A DNA stretch of 62,339 nucleotides from the IMG/VR virus record IMGVR_UViG_3300045806_000066, positions 1 to 62,339 of that record; one strand, written 5' to 3'. The notes beneath the pieces were generated by a model. The model was not told the origin of the DNA and searched no databases. It saw only the letters and a list, made by a program, of their open reading frames with translations. The position numbers were made by a program, and so were the translations under genes. Below, piece by piece: positions 1-7,623 of the stretch (position 1 is the stretch's first letter; each line of letters starts with the position of its first letter). Source of the stretch: a virus.

Positions 1-127
1 GTAACTCCGCTATCGGGCTGGCTCGCTTCAATCGGTTGCGCCTTGGAGAAGTCCAGAGTTACCGTGCCGTCAGCCATTATTGCGCCAGTCCAAGATTGCT
101 TTTGCCGTCGCTCCAGTAAAGTTTCCC
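1..127. repeat. 127-bp direct terminal repeat, left copy
   Basis: These bases match the last 127 bases of the window exactly. They lie in coding sequence: the start of the giant polyvalent gene and the end of the 519-aa gene. A repeat of exactly 127 bp inside genes is most simply the k-mer overlap left by an assembler that closed a circle, not a biological terminal repeat. It implies a unit genome of about 62,212 bp. Confidence 0.95.
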
Positions 128-1636
128 GTCACTCCCCGGCACCTTCATCGTTGCTCCCGCAGGAGGCTTGGAAGCCGCCGCCGGTTGCTGCCTCGGTTGC
201 GTTGCTGCGGCCCTAGGTGCGGATGGTGCAGCGGCTGCAGACTGCGCCGCCTTGCCGTACACGCCGTACTGTGTGGCCTCAGCGTCCTTCGCCTGCTGCA
301 GTTCCGCGTTCTTGGCTGTGCGGCGGTTCTCCAAGTCATTAAGTGACGCGGTGATCTGGTCCTGATCTTCCTTGTCGAGATCGTTCCATGCGGCCTTGTT
401 CTTGGTCACATCGGGGACCGCGCCGCGCCTCACGATCTGGTTGCGCTCCTGCTGGAACGGTTGCTGCATTTTCTGAAAATCGCTATTCCACTTGCTTTCA
501 AACGCCTGCGGGTCTTTGACGTGCGCTGGCCCGGCTCCGATACGCAGAGCTTCGCCGAGTTGCTCCGGCGTCAAGCTGTCCGGGTCAAGGTTATGAGCGG
601 CGGCGTAGGATGTCACTTTCGCCAAGGGAACTCCCTTGAGTCCGGTGTTTGATCCCGGCGTGGTGCGATCATCCTTGTTGGCGCGGGCGAGTGCCGCGGT
701 AATCAGTGCATCAGTCTTGCGGGCATTGGTCGTCGCATTGCGATCGGCAATCTCTGCCCGGTTCCGGTTGTACTGCTCAACGTCGTCCTCATGCTGCTGG
801 CGAGTATCGGCAGTCTTGGCCGCATTGGCCTCCGTCTCCGCATTCTTCTTGGCGGTGAAGATATCGCCGAACACCTTGGCGTTCGCCGTGGTGTCGGTGC
901 CGAGGTTCCGGCCCGCATCGTACTGATCCTTGGCGTCGGCTGTGATGTTCTTCAACTGCTGGTCGTCGCTGGCCACCGTAGCGCCCTGCCTTGCCACGTC
1001 GCGGCCGTATTGTGCGGTCGGGTCGCCGTAGCCCGGCACGCCTTCATTGCGGGGATCGATTCCACCCAACACGGCGCCACGGAAACCGCCCCGCATGAGA
1101 CCTTCCACTCCACCCAGCACGCCTCGCAGGACTTGCCGTCCGGTCGATGGCTTATAGCTTGCGCCGGTGGTCGGACTGGTTCCATGAGGGTCGATGTACC
1201 CGGCGTCCTTCTGACGTTGGGCCTCGATAGCCTTCCGCTGATCGGTGAGCGCATTCCACTGATCCTGATTCGCGTCGGTGCGCTGCTCTGCCTTGAGCGC
1301 GAGTCTGCGGGTGTTGTCGAGGTCCGGGTCTGATGCTGGCTGGCCGTTGGAGACATTCGCGCCCGCCGTGCCAGGCGAGGCGGTACCTCTTGCTATCGAG
1401 CCCCAATCGGTAGGCTGTGATGGTGCTGACGCAGCACTCGCCATCGGTATCTGATCCGGCTGGAGCATATTGGCCTTGAGTGTGGAAGGTTGCGCGACAC
1501 CCGCCCCATACTGACGATTCTGCAGGTACTTCATCACCGCATCGGGATCTTTGATTGCATCCTTAGGGTCGATACCGCTCGCGCGTAAGGGGCTCGAATC
1601 GTCGATCAGACTGGAAACATCGTAGTCGTTTGCCAT
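77..1636 (-). CDS. Putative internal virion / ejection protein (519 aa)
   Basis: I do not recognise a named family. The product is rich in Ala, Gln, Asp and Lys. Helical, coiled-coil-prone stretches fill roughly residues 105-310 and 400-490, around a short Gly-rich segment (about 175-205) that might interact with membrane. I chose the ATG reading MANDYD, 12 codons inside the longest frame, because it has GGGAGA seven bases upstream and avoids overlapping the previous gene. The stop TAA shares a base with the ATG of the giant polyvalent gene once the contig is circularised, so the two are probably co-translated. Composition and position between tail genes and a polyvalent protein resemble internal (ejected) virion proteins of podoviruses; this role is inferred. 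Confidence 0.7.
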   Translation of the reverse strand: MANDYDVSSLIDDSSPLRASGIDPKDAIKDPDAVMKYLQNRQYGAGVAQPSTLKANMLQPDQIPMASAASAPSQPTDWGSIARGTASPGTAGANVSNGQPASDPDLDNTRRLALKAEQRTDANQDQWNALTDQRKAIEAQRQKDAGYIDPHGTSPTTGASYKPSTGRQVLRGVLGGVEGLMRGGFRGAVLGGIDPRNEGVPGYGDPTAQYGRDVARQGATVASDDQQLKNITADAKDQYDAGRNLGTDTTANAKVFGDIFTAKKNAETEANAAKTADTRQQHEDDVEQYNRNRAEIADRNATTNARKTDALITAALARANKDDRTTPGSNTGLKGVPLAKVTSYAAAHNLDPDSLTPEQLGEALRIGAGPAHVKDPQAFESKWNSDFQKMQQPFQQERNQIVRRGAVPDVTKNKAAWNDLDKEDQDQITASLNDLENRRTAKNAELQQAKDAEATQYGVYGKAAQSAAAAPSAPRAAATQPRQQPAAASKPPAGATMKVPGSDGKLYWSDGKSNLGLAQ

Positions 1637-1646
1637 GAGTTCTCCC

Positions 1647-2225
1647 TTACTGATTTCCAGCGTAAGCGGCACCGATATCCGTGCCCGCCTTCATACCACC
1701 CGCCATCAGGCTTTCCCAGAAGGACGGAGTTTGACCGGCCTTCTGCATCACGTCGAGCGCCCCGTTAGCTCCGGCGATGGACTGGCCATACAGTCCGGCC
1801 TCCAGTTCTGCGGGTTTGGCGCTGGCGTTCAGAACCTGATCGTTATAGGCGGCCTGGTCGGCGGTGCGGGCCGCATCGGCTTGTGCTTCCTGTCCGGATA
1901 GGTTGCGCTCGTTGGACTCGGAAATCGCTTCCGCCGTGGCGTTGGCGCTGCCCATGTTTTGCCCAGTTCGCAGCGCCTGGTCCTGCAGCGCGGCCTTCTC
2001 GGAACTCGCACCAGCGTCCGAGGTGTTGGCGAGAACCTGAGTCTGATCCTTGGCGAACTGGCCGCCGGGAGCATAGGGATTTTCGGACGCGAACTGGCCG
2101 AGCTGGGACTCGTAATTGCCAATATCTGTCTGCGCATCCTTGTAGGAGGTCTGCGCGTTGTTATAGTAGCCCTGGTTCTGGCTGGAGGCCGTATTGAACG
2201 TTTGTCCTTCTTGTCCGCGGCTCAT
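1647..2225 (-). CDS. Putative small internal virion protein (192 aa)
   Basis: The product is a polar, Ala/Gln/Asn-rich, mostly helical protein with no transmembrane segment until a weakly hydrophobic, Gly/Ala-rich C-terminus (about 165-190). Its start ATG overlaps the stop of the preceding acetyltransferase-like gene as ATGA, and the 519-aa gene begins about 10 bases after its stop, so all are in one operon. It looks like the smaller internal virion proteins that precede larger ejection proteins in podovirus genomes. No family is recognised and the role rests on context only. Confidence 0.65.
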   Translation of the reverse strand: MSRGQEGQTFNTASSQNQGYYNNAQTSYKDAQTDIGNYESQLGQFASENPYAPGGQFAKDQTQVLANTSDAGASSEKAALQDQALRTGQNMGSANATAEAISESNERNLSGQEAQADAARTADQAAYNDQVLNASAKPAELEAGLYGQSIAGANGALDVMQKAGQTPSFWESLMAGGMKAGTDIGAAYAGNQ

Positions 2226-2647
2226 AATTGCTCCTTGGATAAATCCTTGAAAAAGTTGGAAAACCTGCCGTCCTCGCAGCTAAACCCGGCGCGCTTCAAG
2301 CGTCGGCCGATGGGCTTGGAAACGATAGTTGGAACCTTGCAATTGATTCCGGTAACGCCCTGCTGGCGGAGAAGGTACAAGATGAAATCGGAGTCCTTGA
2401 ATATCGCGCCTTCGGGATCGCGCCCGCACATCATAAGTTCGACGGTGGTGCGCTCAAACCAAACGCACTGTGTGATTTTTAAATCACACACGACGACCAG
2501 CGCCAGAGCAATGTTCGGCGCGAATCCACCGCCTCTGGCGAACAGTGGGGGGATGGGGTAACTCGTCCCGTCGCGCTCGTTCTGCGTGCGGTGGCACTCC
2601 ACGATAGCGGGCCAGTCGCTCGGTCGGGCAAGTCGTACCTCACTCAC
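2222..2647 (-). CDS. GNAT-like acyltransferase-fold phage protein (141 aa)
   Basis: The N-terminus (EVRLARPSDWPAIVECHRTQ) has the opening strand-helix pattern of GNAT N-acyltransferases, and a hydrophobic strand follows (NIALALVVVCDLKI). The canonical acetyl-CoA loop Q/R-x-x-G-x-G/A is not obvious. Related short GNAT-like proteins occur among podovirus tail and internal-protein genes, where catalysis is unproven. The start is GTG, whose last two bases form the TGA stop of the 52-aa gene upstream; the stop overlaps the next start as ATGA. Translation is therefore probably coupled on both sides. The family call is tentative. Confidence 0.65.
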   Translation of the reverse strand: MSEVRLARPSDWPAIVECHRTQNERDGTSYPIPPLFARGGGFAPNIALALVVVCDLKITQCVWFERTTVELMMCGRDPEGAIFKDSDFILYLLRQQGVTGINCKVPTIVSKPIGRRLKRAGFSCEDGRFSNFFKDLSKEQL

Positions 2648-2802
2648 TTCGTTGTCTTCTGCAATGCTGCGATTTGCGCCTGGAGTGCCGCAATCTGGAT
2701 AACATGCGTAGCGGCTTGGTTGGTCAGCAGGATGAGAGTGTTATGCAGGTCGCCGGCACCTTTGGACGCTGCGGCAATCTGCGATTTCGTTGGGAGTGCC
2801 AT
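2644..2802 (-). CDS. Small helical phage protein (52 aa)
   Basis: A short gene with a good Shine-Dalgarno (TTGGAG) and an ATG. It encodes an Ala/Gln/Leu-rich, probably fully helical protein ending IAALQAQIAALQKTTK, a likely short coiled coil. Its TGA stop overlaps the GTG start of the GNAT-like gene. A terminator-like hairpin with a T tract sits directly upstream of its ribosome-binding site. Function is unknown; a small virion or assembly factor is plausible from the neighbours. Confidence 0.6.
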   Translation of the reverse strand: MALPTKSQIAAASKGAGDLHNTLILLTNQAATHVIQIAALQAQIAALQKTTK

Positions 2803-2814
2803 GTTGACTCCAAG

Positions 2815-2834
2815 AAAAACCGCCCGTAGGCGGT
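2815..2834 (-). terminator. Terminator-like hairpin just before the 52-aa gene
   Basis: On the minus strand ACCGCC-TACG-GGCGGT is followed at once by TTTT. The TACG loop belongs to the stable UNCG class. The T tract ends a few bases before the Shine-Dalgarno GGAG of the 52-aa gene, so it either ends the nozzle-gene-side transcript partially or protects the 5' end of a processed mRNA. Confidence 0.6.
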
Positions 2835-2896
2835 CGGTGGTAGTGGTGCGATGAACTCTATGCAGCGGGGAAGTTCAGTCTAGCGAACTCGCCATG

Positions 2897-2934
2897 AAGC
2901 CTTATGACAGTTGCGTCATAAGCTCTCGCGGCTT
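2897..2934. other. Nested inverted repeat in a short non-coding gap
   Basis: The gap between the 52-aa gene and the 1128-aa tail gene holds an imperfect hairpin. Outer arms AAGCC/GGCTT enclose a perfect TTATGAC-agttgc-GTCATAA stem. There is no long T tract on the minus strand after it. It may be an mRNA-end stabiliser or a weak terminator for the tail gene upstream. I see no gene in this 160-base stretch. Confidence 0.45.
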
Positions 2935-2963
2935 CTATTGCGCCTGACGTTTCCCATATTCTA

Positions 2964-5900
2964 CTACCCTTCCAGTGCTCCTCTGCCAGAAAAGATTGGA
3001 CGGATGAACACGCACATATATTTTATGTCTGACCATATGTCTGGTTGACAACCATTTGTAAGGCGAACCCTCCATCTTTCATTCGTCTTCGGCGGCGTCA
3101 TGCGCGAGATTCCGATGGACTGATCGGGCTTGAGGTCTACCGGGCGCACCTTCAATTCCTTCGAGCTTCCCGATTCGTCCCAATCGTTCGCCATGTCGCG
3201 CCCGCCGAGAAACGATACCTGCAGCGGTCCGTTCCCGCGAGCGTTCAGGTTGAAACCGTGGATCTGGCATACCGACAGCATCCGGCCCTGGGAGGTCGTC
3301 TCGTACTGGTCGTCAATCCCTGCTCCGTTGTCGTTGTAGACGCCCGGAGTTACCGCATGTAGCCCGCCATCTGGCCCGCTCGATCCATAGATGAATTGCG
3401 AGACCTGCGCGCGTACCGGACCCTGATCGGTGCCCACGGCTCCCTCGTTCGGAATAGGAACGTCGGGGATGATGCGCTCAATGCGACCGGCCACGAAGGC
3501 GGCGATATCGTTGAATGAAAACTTACGGCAAGCCTCAATCGTGATCTCCTTGCTGGAGTAGCGCGAGAACATCAGAGGATTTTGCCAGCCCTCCTCGTAG
3601 TTGATGACGATCTCGCAATTCGGCACCGTACTCCCGCCAACCGGCACGCCGACGTGGACTTCTTTCTCCTCGTCGTCGATCGACACCCAGATAGTCTGCG
3701 CTGCGAGCCAGTTGATTGTGTTCCAGAACTTCGGAATTTCCTTGATGATAAGTTCCGGCTCGGTCTCGGTGTACATGTAGATTCCAGAGCGGTGAACGAA
3801 GATCATAAAGCTCTTGCAGACATCGGCAGCGCGAGGTCCGCATGGGCCTACACCGTGCCAACGTTCCACCACGTCCCACGAAGCAGGGTCGCCCGCGTTC
3901 GGGGTAATGACGAAGCCGCTCCTCTCCCGCAGCGCGAAGATGGTTTCTTTGTACTCCCTCACCGCAAATGTGCGCTGTCCGTCGCCTGCCCCAATCGGCA
4001 GCGGACTGGTGTCGCCGTAGTAACTCTCGCCATCAGCGGCGAGTGAAATCACGCAGCCCGTTTCGTATCCCGGCACCCCACACTGGAATACCCTTTGCGT
4101 GGTTGCGGAAAAATACGCACTTACGCATGGGTTTGGCTCGATCACTCGAAGCCGGTCGGTAATGTCGAGTCCCTGTGAGCCGATGAGATAGTCGTCCGTA
4201 AAGTTGAATTGCGCCGAGGTCGTGGTGTTGTCGTTGAGTACCGTCGAGGTCATCAAGATACCGTCGGACAACTGATTCTGTGCGATGACGTAGAACGGGC
4301 CTGCAGGCGTTCCCCCGGAGACAGTGATACCGACATACCGCTTGACCGTGTTCGATGGCCCGGTGGGAATCAGCGTCGCAACCAATACCGATTGCGTTAA
4401 GTACGTGATGCGGACGTAAACATCGAGGCCAGCCGGAAAATCGCCAGATACCGATTCTCGTGCCAAGGTGGGGCCAGTCGTCGGTGCAGCTACCACTCCC
4501 GCGGTGGAGGCAGCGGGAGGCGTGACACCAAGAGCTTCGCCGATGATGGTCATGGTCCCCGGTGTCACGGTGCCGTCGGTAGCGGTCACACATTGCACCG
4601 TGCCAACCAGAGCAAAGGCCGTGGGGAGCGGGGCCGGTGCGCCATGCGCCACACTTGCCTCGTAGACATTTGCGCCAGTAATCAGCGAGCCTTTATAGGT
4701 GACGGAAACCGAAACCGCATCGCCGAGGACCGTATTGGATATCACCGAGGCTGGGCCAGGCAAGGTCTCGTTGTTCGGGACCGTGCATGGCGAGTCGGCG
4801 ATGGCGTTGCGCACAATGCCGGAAATGGTGCCGATGTCGTTGACGAATGCCGTTGCCATATAGCGGACGCCGGAAGCGATGTTGCCCTGCATCTGCGCCG
4901 TGTTCACGGTTGGAGGTGGTACTCCAGTTGCCGATGCGTCGATGCCTGGGGTGTCGGTGTCCTGATAGGTGCCCACCAGTTTGTAAGCTGTGCTCGCTGG
5001 TGCCGCCGATCCGTGGGCCACGTCCGCCTCGTAAAGATTGACGCCAGTGAGCGCGATGCCGTTGGGAACGGAGATGGCGGCCTGGATCGCATCGCCCGCA
5101 GCGGTATTGCTGAATGTCGACGCTGCGCCCACGGTGGTCTCGCCATTCGGGTTGACGTAGGTCTCAAGAACGTACACGTCTCGCCCAGCGGGGAAAGCAC
5201 CGCCGCCTGGGAGCCGCGTGAGTACCGGGCCAACGGTCGGCGGCGATAGCAGGCCGGGGAGAGTTGAGGCAAACTGCGTGGTCGATTCGGCCCAAATTAC
5301 CGTGCCGTCGTTTACTGTTTCTGTAACAGACTGAGTGAGATAGGTGACGAGAACGTACACGTCGTAGGCTGCCGGGATGGTGCCGCCGAGCGGAATTCGA
5401 GTCAGCGTGGGAGCTGTGACGGGCGTCGGCGTCGCGCCGGCGGTACTGGCCGTTGGCGGCGGGTTTCCGATGGCATCCGTGGTGATGAGAAAAGTGTTGC
5501 CGGAGGCATAGATCGAGCCGAGGAGGTTGAACGCCGTGGTCGCCGGGGCCGCCGAGCCATGCGTGACTGCCGCGGCGTAGATGCGGGCGCCGCTGACCAG
5601 AGGATTCGCCCAAGTTGCCGCCACCACGATCGCATCGTCGAGCACGGTGTTGATGATCGAGGCGGCCGGGCCGGGCAGCGTCTCGCGGATTTGCGTCGGC
5701 CATTGCGGCTGCACAGCGCCGGTAATTCCGCCCTGGATGCACTGGTAGGTGTGGCCGGTCTGCTTTGCGATGGTCGTGCCGGTGGTCTGTCCGGGAAGAA
5801 TCTGCACGTAGGATGGTGTTACCACCTCGCCAGCCACGTAATTGTGATTTGCCAGCCATCCTGCGCCCACCGGTTTGAACCCGTAGGGATTCAGCGCCAG

Positions 5901-6350
5901 CGTCTTCAGGTTCAAGGTTGCCATCGCGGACGTAGGCGCGGTGAGGTCGGAGAAGGCGAGGAATCCGCAATTGAATCCCTGCGCGCCGATCATGTGCGAG
6001 GCAGACGGTAGAGTTACCAGCGTGCCGGCGATCGCAACCGCATCGCCGGAGCCAACCGGGGATTCCCGCTGGAGATTACCCTCAAGGTCGAAGAAGACCG
6101 GAATCTGGGTGTAGAGCTCGCCCGCAGCTTCGGGCGTGTATATCGCGCCGAGCAGTCCTGTGATGGGAGCTTTGGCGAGTCCCTGGATGGCGAGCTGGAT
6201 ACCGTAGCGCGTCTTGACGCTGGTCAGCGAGAACTTCTTGTTGCGGCATACGGCGGCCACGCCGATCGGCAGATTGTCCGGGCTGTCCTGATCGACCTGT
6301 CCGCAGAATCGGTTGAACTCGACCGGGGTCGCGCCTGAGAAGTTTGCCAT
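2964..6350 (-). CDS. Large tail protein, nozzle-like (T7 gp12/P22 gp10 type), with Ig-like repeats (1128 aa)
   Basis: The N-terminal 200 residues and the C-terminal 450 residues are beta-rich. The C-terminal part (about 700-1000) contains strings such as SFMIFVHRSGIYMYTE typical of beta-propeller-like podovirus tail nozzle or tubular B proteins. Between them (about 220-650) are three diverged copies of a beta-sandwich-like unit. Each carries a HGSAAPAxTAxxLLG-type motif and is separated from the next by an FPAGxDVYVxxTY-type motif. These look like inserted Ig/FN3-like domains exposed on the virion. The start follows GGAG with a hairpin terminator directly upstream. Family assignment is from pattern and gene order; a baseplate or fibre-hub role remains possible. 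Confidence 0.75.
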   Translation of the reverse strand: MANFSGATPVEFNRFCGQVDQDSPDNLPIGVAAVCRNKKFSLTSVKTRYGIQLAIQGLAKAPITGLLGAIYTPEAAGELYTQIPVFFDLEGNLQRESPVGSGDAVAIAGTLVTLPSASHMIGAQGFNCGFLAFSDLTAPTSAMATLNLKTLALNPYGFKPVGAGWLANHNYVAGEVVTPSYVQILPGQTTGTTIAKQTGHTYQCIQGGITGAVQPQWPTQIRETLPGPAASIINTVLDDAIVVAATWANPLVSGARIYAAAVTHGSAAPATTAFNLLGSIYASGNTFLITTDAIGNPPPTASTAGATPTPVTAPTLTRIPLGGTIPAAYDVYVLVTYLTQSVTETVNDGTVIWAESTTQFASTLPGLLSPPTVGPVLTRLPGGGAFPAGRDVYVLETYVNPNGETTVGAASTFSNTAAGDAIQAAISVPNGIALTGVNLYEADVAHGSAAPASTAYKLVGTYQDTDTPGIDASATGVPPPTVNTAQMQGNIASGVRYMATAFVNDIGTISGIVRNAIADSPCTVPNNETLPGPASVISNTVLGDAVSVSVTYKGSLITGANVYEASVAHGAPAPLPTAFALVGTVQCVTATDGTVTPGTMTIIGEALGVTPPAASTAGVVAAPTTGPTLARESVSGDFPAGLDVYVRITYLTQSVLVATLIPTGPSNTVKRYVGITVSGGTPAGPFYVIAQNQLSDGILMTSTVLNDNTTTSAQFNFTDDYLIGSQGLDITDRLRVIEPNPCVSAYFSATTQRVFQCGVPGYETGCVISLAADGESYYGDTSPLPIGAGDGQRTFAVREYKETIFALRERSGFVITPNAGDPASWDVVERWHGVGPCGPRAADVCKSFMIFVHRSGIYMYTETEPELIIKEIPKFWNTINWLAAQTIWVSIDDEEKEVHVGVPVGGSTVPNCEIVINYEEGWQNPLMFSRYSSKEITIEACRKFSFNDIAAFVAGRIERIIPDVPIPNEGAVGTDQGPVRAQVSQFIYGSSGPDGGLHAVTPGVYNDNGAGIDDQYETTSQGRMLSVCQIHGFNLNARGNGPLQVSFLGGRDMANDWDESGSSKELKVRPVDLKPDQSIGISRMTPPKTNERWRVRLTNGCQPDIWSDIKYMCVFIRPIFSGRGALEG

Positions 6351-6363
6351 GTTACTCCAAAGG

Positions 6364-6385
6364 AAAAGGCCGCCGGTTGGCGACC
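6364..6385 (-). terminator. Terminator hairpin abutting the tail-gene ribosome-binding site
   Basis: On the minus strand a 7-bp stem GGTCGCC/GGCGGCC with loop AACC is followed by TTTTCC and then GGAG and the ATG of the 1128-aa gene. Almost the same hairpin, with a longer loop, stands before the scaffold gene at 12.9 kb. Confidence 0.65.
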
Positions 6386-6406
6386 TGTGATCGTGCTGAA
6401 ATTGAA

Positions 6407-6428
6407 GGGCCCACCCGAAGGTGAGCCC
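6407..6428 (-). terminator. Hairpin with TTCG loop after the tRNA-like element
   Basis: On the minus strand GGGCTCACC-TTCG-GGTGGGCCC (one mismatch) is followed by TTCAATTTC. It lies just after the 3' end of the tRNA-like element. It probably ends or processes that transcript, and it is followed 20 bases later by the second hairpin in front of the tail gene. Confidence 0.6.
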
Positions 6429-6429
6429 T

Positions 6430-6507
6430 CTATGGGATCGGGACTCGAACCCGAACGACCTGTGATCCGGCCTCTTGGCCTGCGTCTACCAATTCCGCCA
6501 TCCCATA
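6430..6507 (-). tRNA. tRNA-Leu-like element with an abnormal anticodon arm
   Basis: Read on the minus strand, a perfect 7-bp acceptor stem (TATGGGA/TCCCATA), a leucine-type D arm (GCGGAATTGGTAGACGC) and a canonical 5-bp T arm with loop TTCGAGT are all present. Between the D and T arms there are only 27 bases. They fold as GGCC-AAGA-GGCC and GATC-ACA-GGTC, not as a 5-bp stem with a 7-base loop, and no T33 can be placed. No CCA is encoded. I therefore cannot name an anticodon: it is either a degenerate tRNA or a tRNA-like RNA. It sits in the late operon between strong hairpins. Confidence 0.6.
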
Positions 6508-6508
6508 C

Positions 6509-6541
6509 TTGCGGGCAGGCCATGCGAAAACCTGCCCGCAA
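6509..6541 (-). terminator. Perfect 11-bp hairpin upstream of the tRNA-like element
   Basis: TTGCGGGCAGG and CCTGCCCGCAA form an uninterrupted 11-bp stem with an 11-base loop. On the minus strand it stands between the 123-aa gene and the 5' end of the tRNA-like element. It has no T tract, so it may serve as an RNA-processing or 3'-end protection site rather than an intrinsic terminator. Confidence 0.5.
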
Positions 6542-6553
6542 CTGCTTTGTATC

Positions 6554-6925
6554 CTACGCCCCTTTGGGCGCAATCATCTTCAAAGTTACGGTGCCGCCGG
6601 AGATCGCCGCCGGGTACGCGCCGCTGCCCAGTTCCACGCCTTCCGAGGTCCAGAACTTGAGCGCAAAGCCGGAGAGCGTAGCCGCCTGAATCAGATCAGC
6701 CGTGTAGCCGCCGATGGATGCCTGCTCGACGCTGGGCGGGACCTGGGGAACTTGACCGGGGAGCGACGGGGAGAGCGCGTTCGGGTCTTTGATGTTGGAA
6801 GCAACCAGCGAGCAGGGATCGCCGCCGATGCCGGTGGTGTAGTTTCCCGACATGGTTGCGGCAATGTAGGTTTCCAGCGAGTTGACCGCGTTGACTTGGC
6901 GAAGGACTTTCAGGGCGACGGACAT
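6554..6925 (-). CDS. Phage structural-type protein of unknown function (123 aa)
   Basis: The product begins MSVALKVLRQVNAVNS and is Gly/Ser/Thr-rich with alternating short strands in its C-terminal half (GGTVTLKMIAPKGA). The start is supported by AAGGAG eight bases upstream; earlier in-frame starts run back through the adaptor gene. It lies between the adaptor-like gene and the nozzle-like gene, so a small head-tail or decoration role is plausible, but I recognise no family. Confidence 0.65.
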   Translation of the reverse strand: MSVALKVLRQVNAVNSLETYIAATMSGNYTTGIGGDPCSLVASNIKDPNALSPSLPGQVPQVPPSVEQASIGGYTADLIQAATLSGFALKFWTSEGVELGSGAYPAAISGGTVTLKMIAPKGA

Positions 6926-6942
6926 AGCATTTCTCCTTGAGA

Positions 6943-7620
6943 TTACCGCCGGCCGTTGAGTCTGCCTGCGCGGAAAGTGGTGGATTGCTGTTCGCGGACG
7001 AGTTGATCGGCCACGCGGTTGAGAGCACTGGTTTCGAGCGCCCCGTAGGATTGTACCCATTCCGGATTGCCGCGCTCGACGGCCGCCAGCGCCGCGGCAC
7101 CGAAGGCGAGGACGTGGCCCATATCGGGATGCACCAGAATCCAGTCATCGTCTTTCAGTAGCGGGGGAGGATTGAACTCGCCTTTCACCTGCAGGTCGAT
7201 GGCGATTCCGAACGGCGTGATGAAGACCACGTTTGACCGCCATTCAAATGACGCCTGAGAGCATCCCAAGCCATTCGGCTGGATCGGCAGGAGGTCAGGC
7301 AAGTCCTCCACGCGCGCAATCGTCTGGTACTGGTTCTCGGGTGCCCCGGCTGGTTTCCATTTCAACCGGAGCGGATTGGTGAGGCCCAGCAAGGGACCGG
7401 CAGCGGTTCTCTGCTGGGCTGTCAGGTCGGTTGTGCCAATGGGGAGATTCGGGAGAGTAATCACCTTCGTCTCGAACGGGCTGCACGTTCCCTTGAGCGT
7501 GGAAATCTCAGCTTCGTAGGCCTGGTTTATGAACGGCAGCAGGAAAGCGTTTGTGAGACTGTCCTGGTCGGGATCGGACAGCAGCCCGGCAATTCTCCCC
7601 TTCAACTCATTGACGTTCAT
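6943..7620 (-). CDS. Putative head-tail adaptor (225 aa)
   Basis: The N-terminus (MNVNELKGRIAGLLSDPDQD) followed by LTNAFLLPFINQAYEAEI has the helical opening common to podovirus head-tail adaptors of the P22 gp4/T7 gp11 kind. A beta-rich middle and a long C-terminal helical region (AFGAAALAAVERGNPEWVQS) follow. In the virion such a protein forms a ring under the portal and receives the nozzle. It stands four bases after the stop of the zinc-ribbon gene and shortly before tail genes. The call is by pattern and context. Confidence 0.65.
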   Translation of the reverse strand: MNVNELKGRIAGLLSDPDQDSLTNAFLLPFINQAYEAEISTLKGTCSPFETKVITLPNLPIGTTDLTAQQRTAAGPLLGLTNPLRLKWKPAGAPENQYQTIARVEDLPDLLPIQPNGLGCSQASFEWRSNVVFITPFGIAIDLQVKGEFNPPPLLKDDDWILVHPDMGHVLAFGAAALAAVERGNPEWVQSYGALETSALNRVADQLVREQQSTTFRAGRLNGRR

Positions 7621-7623
7621 GGA

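Noticed and set aside
1-127. Biological direct terminal repeat of the phage
   Set aside because: Length equals a standard assembly k-mer, both copies lie within genes, and closing them repairs an operon junction.
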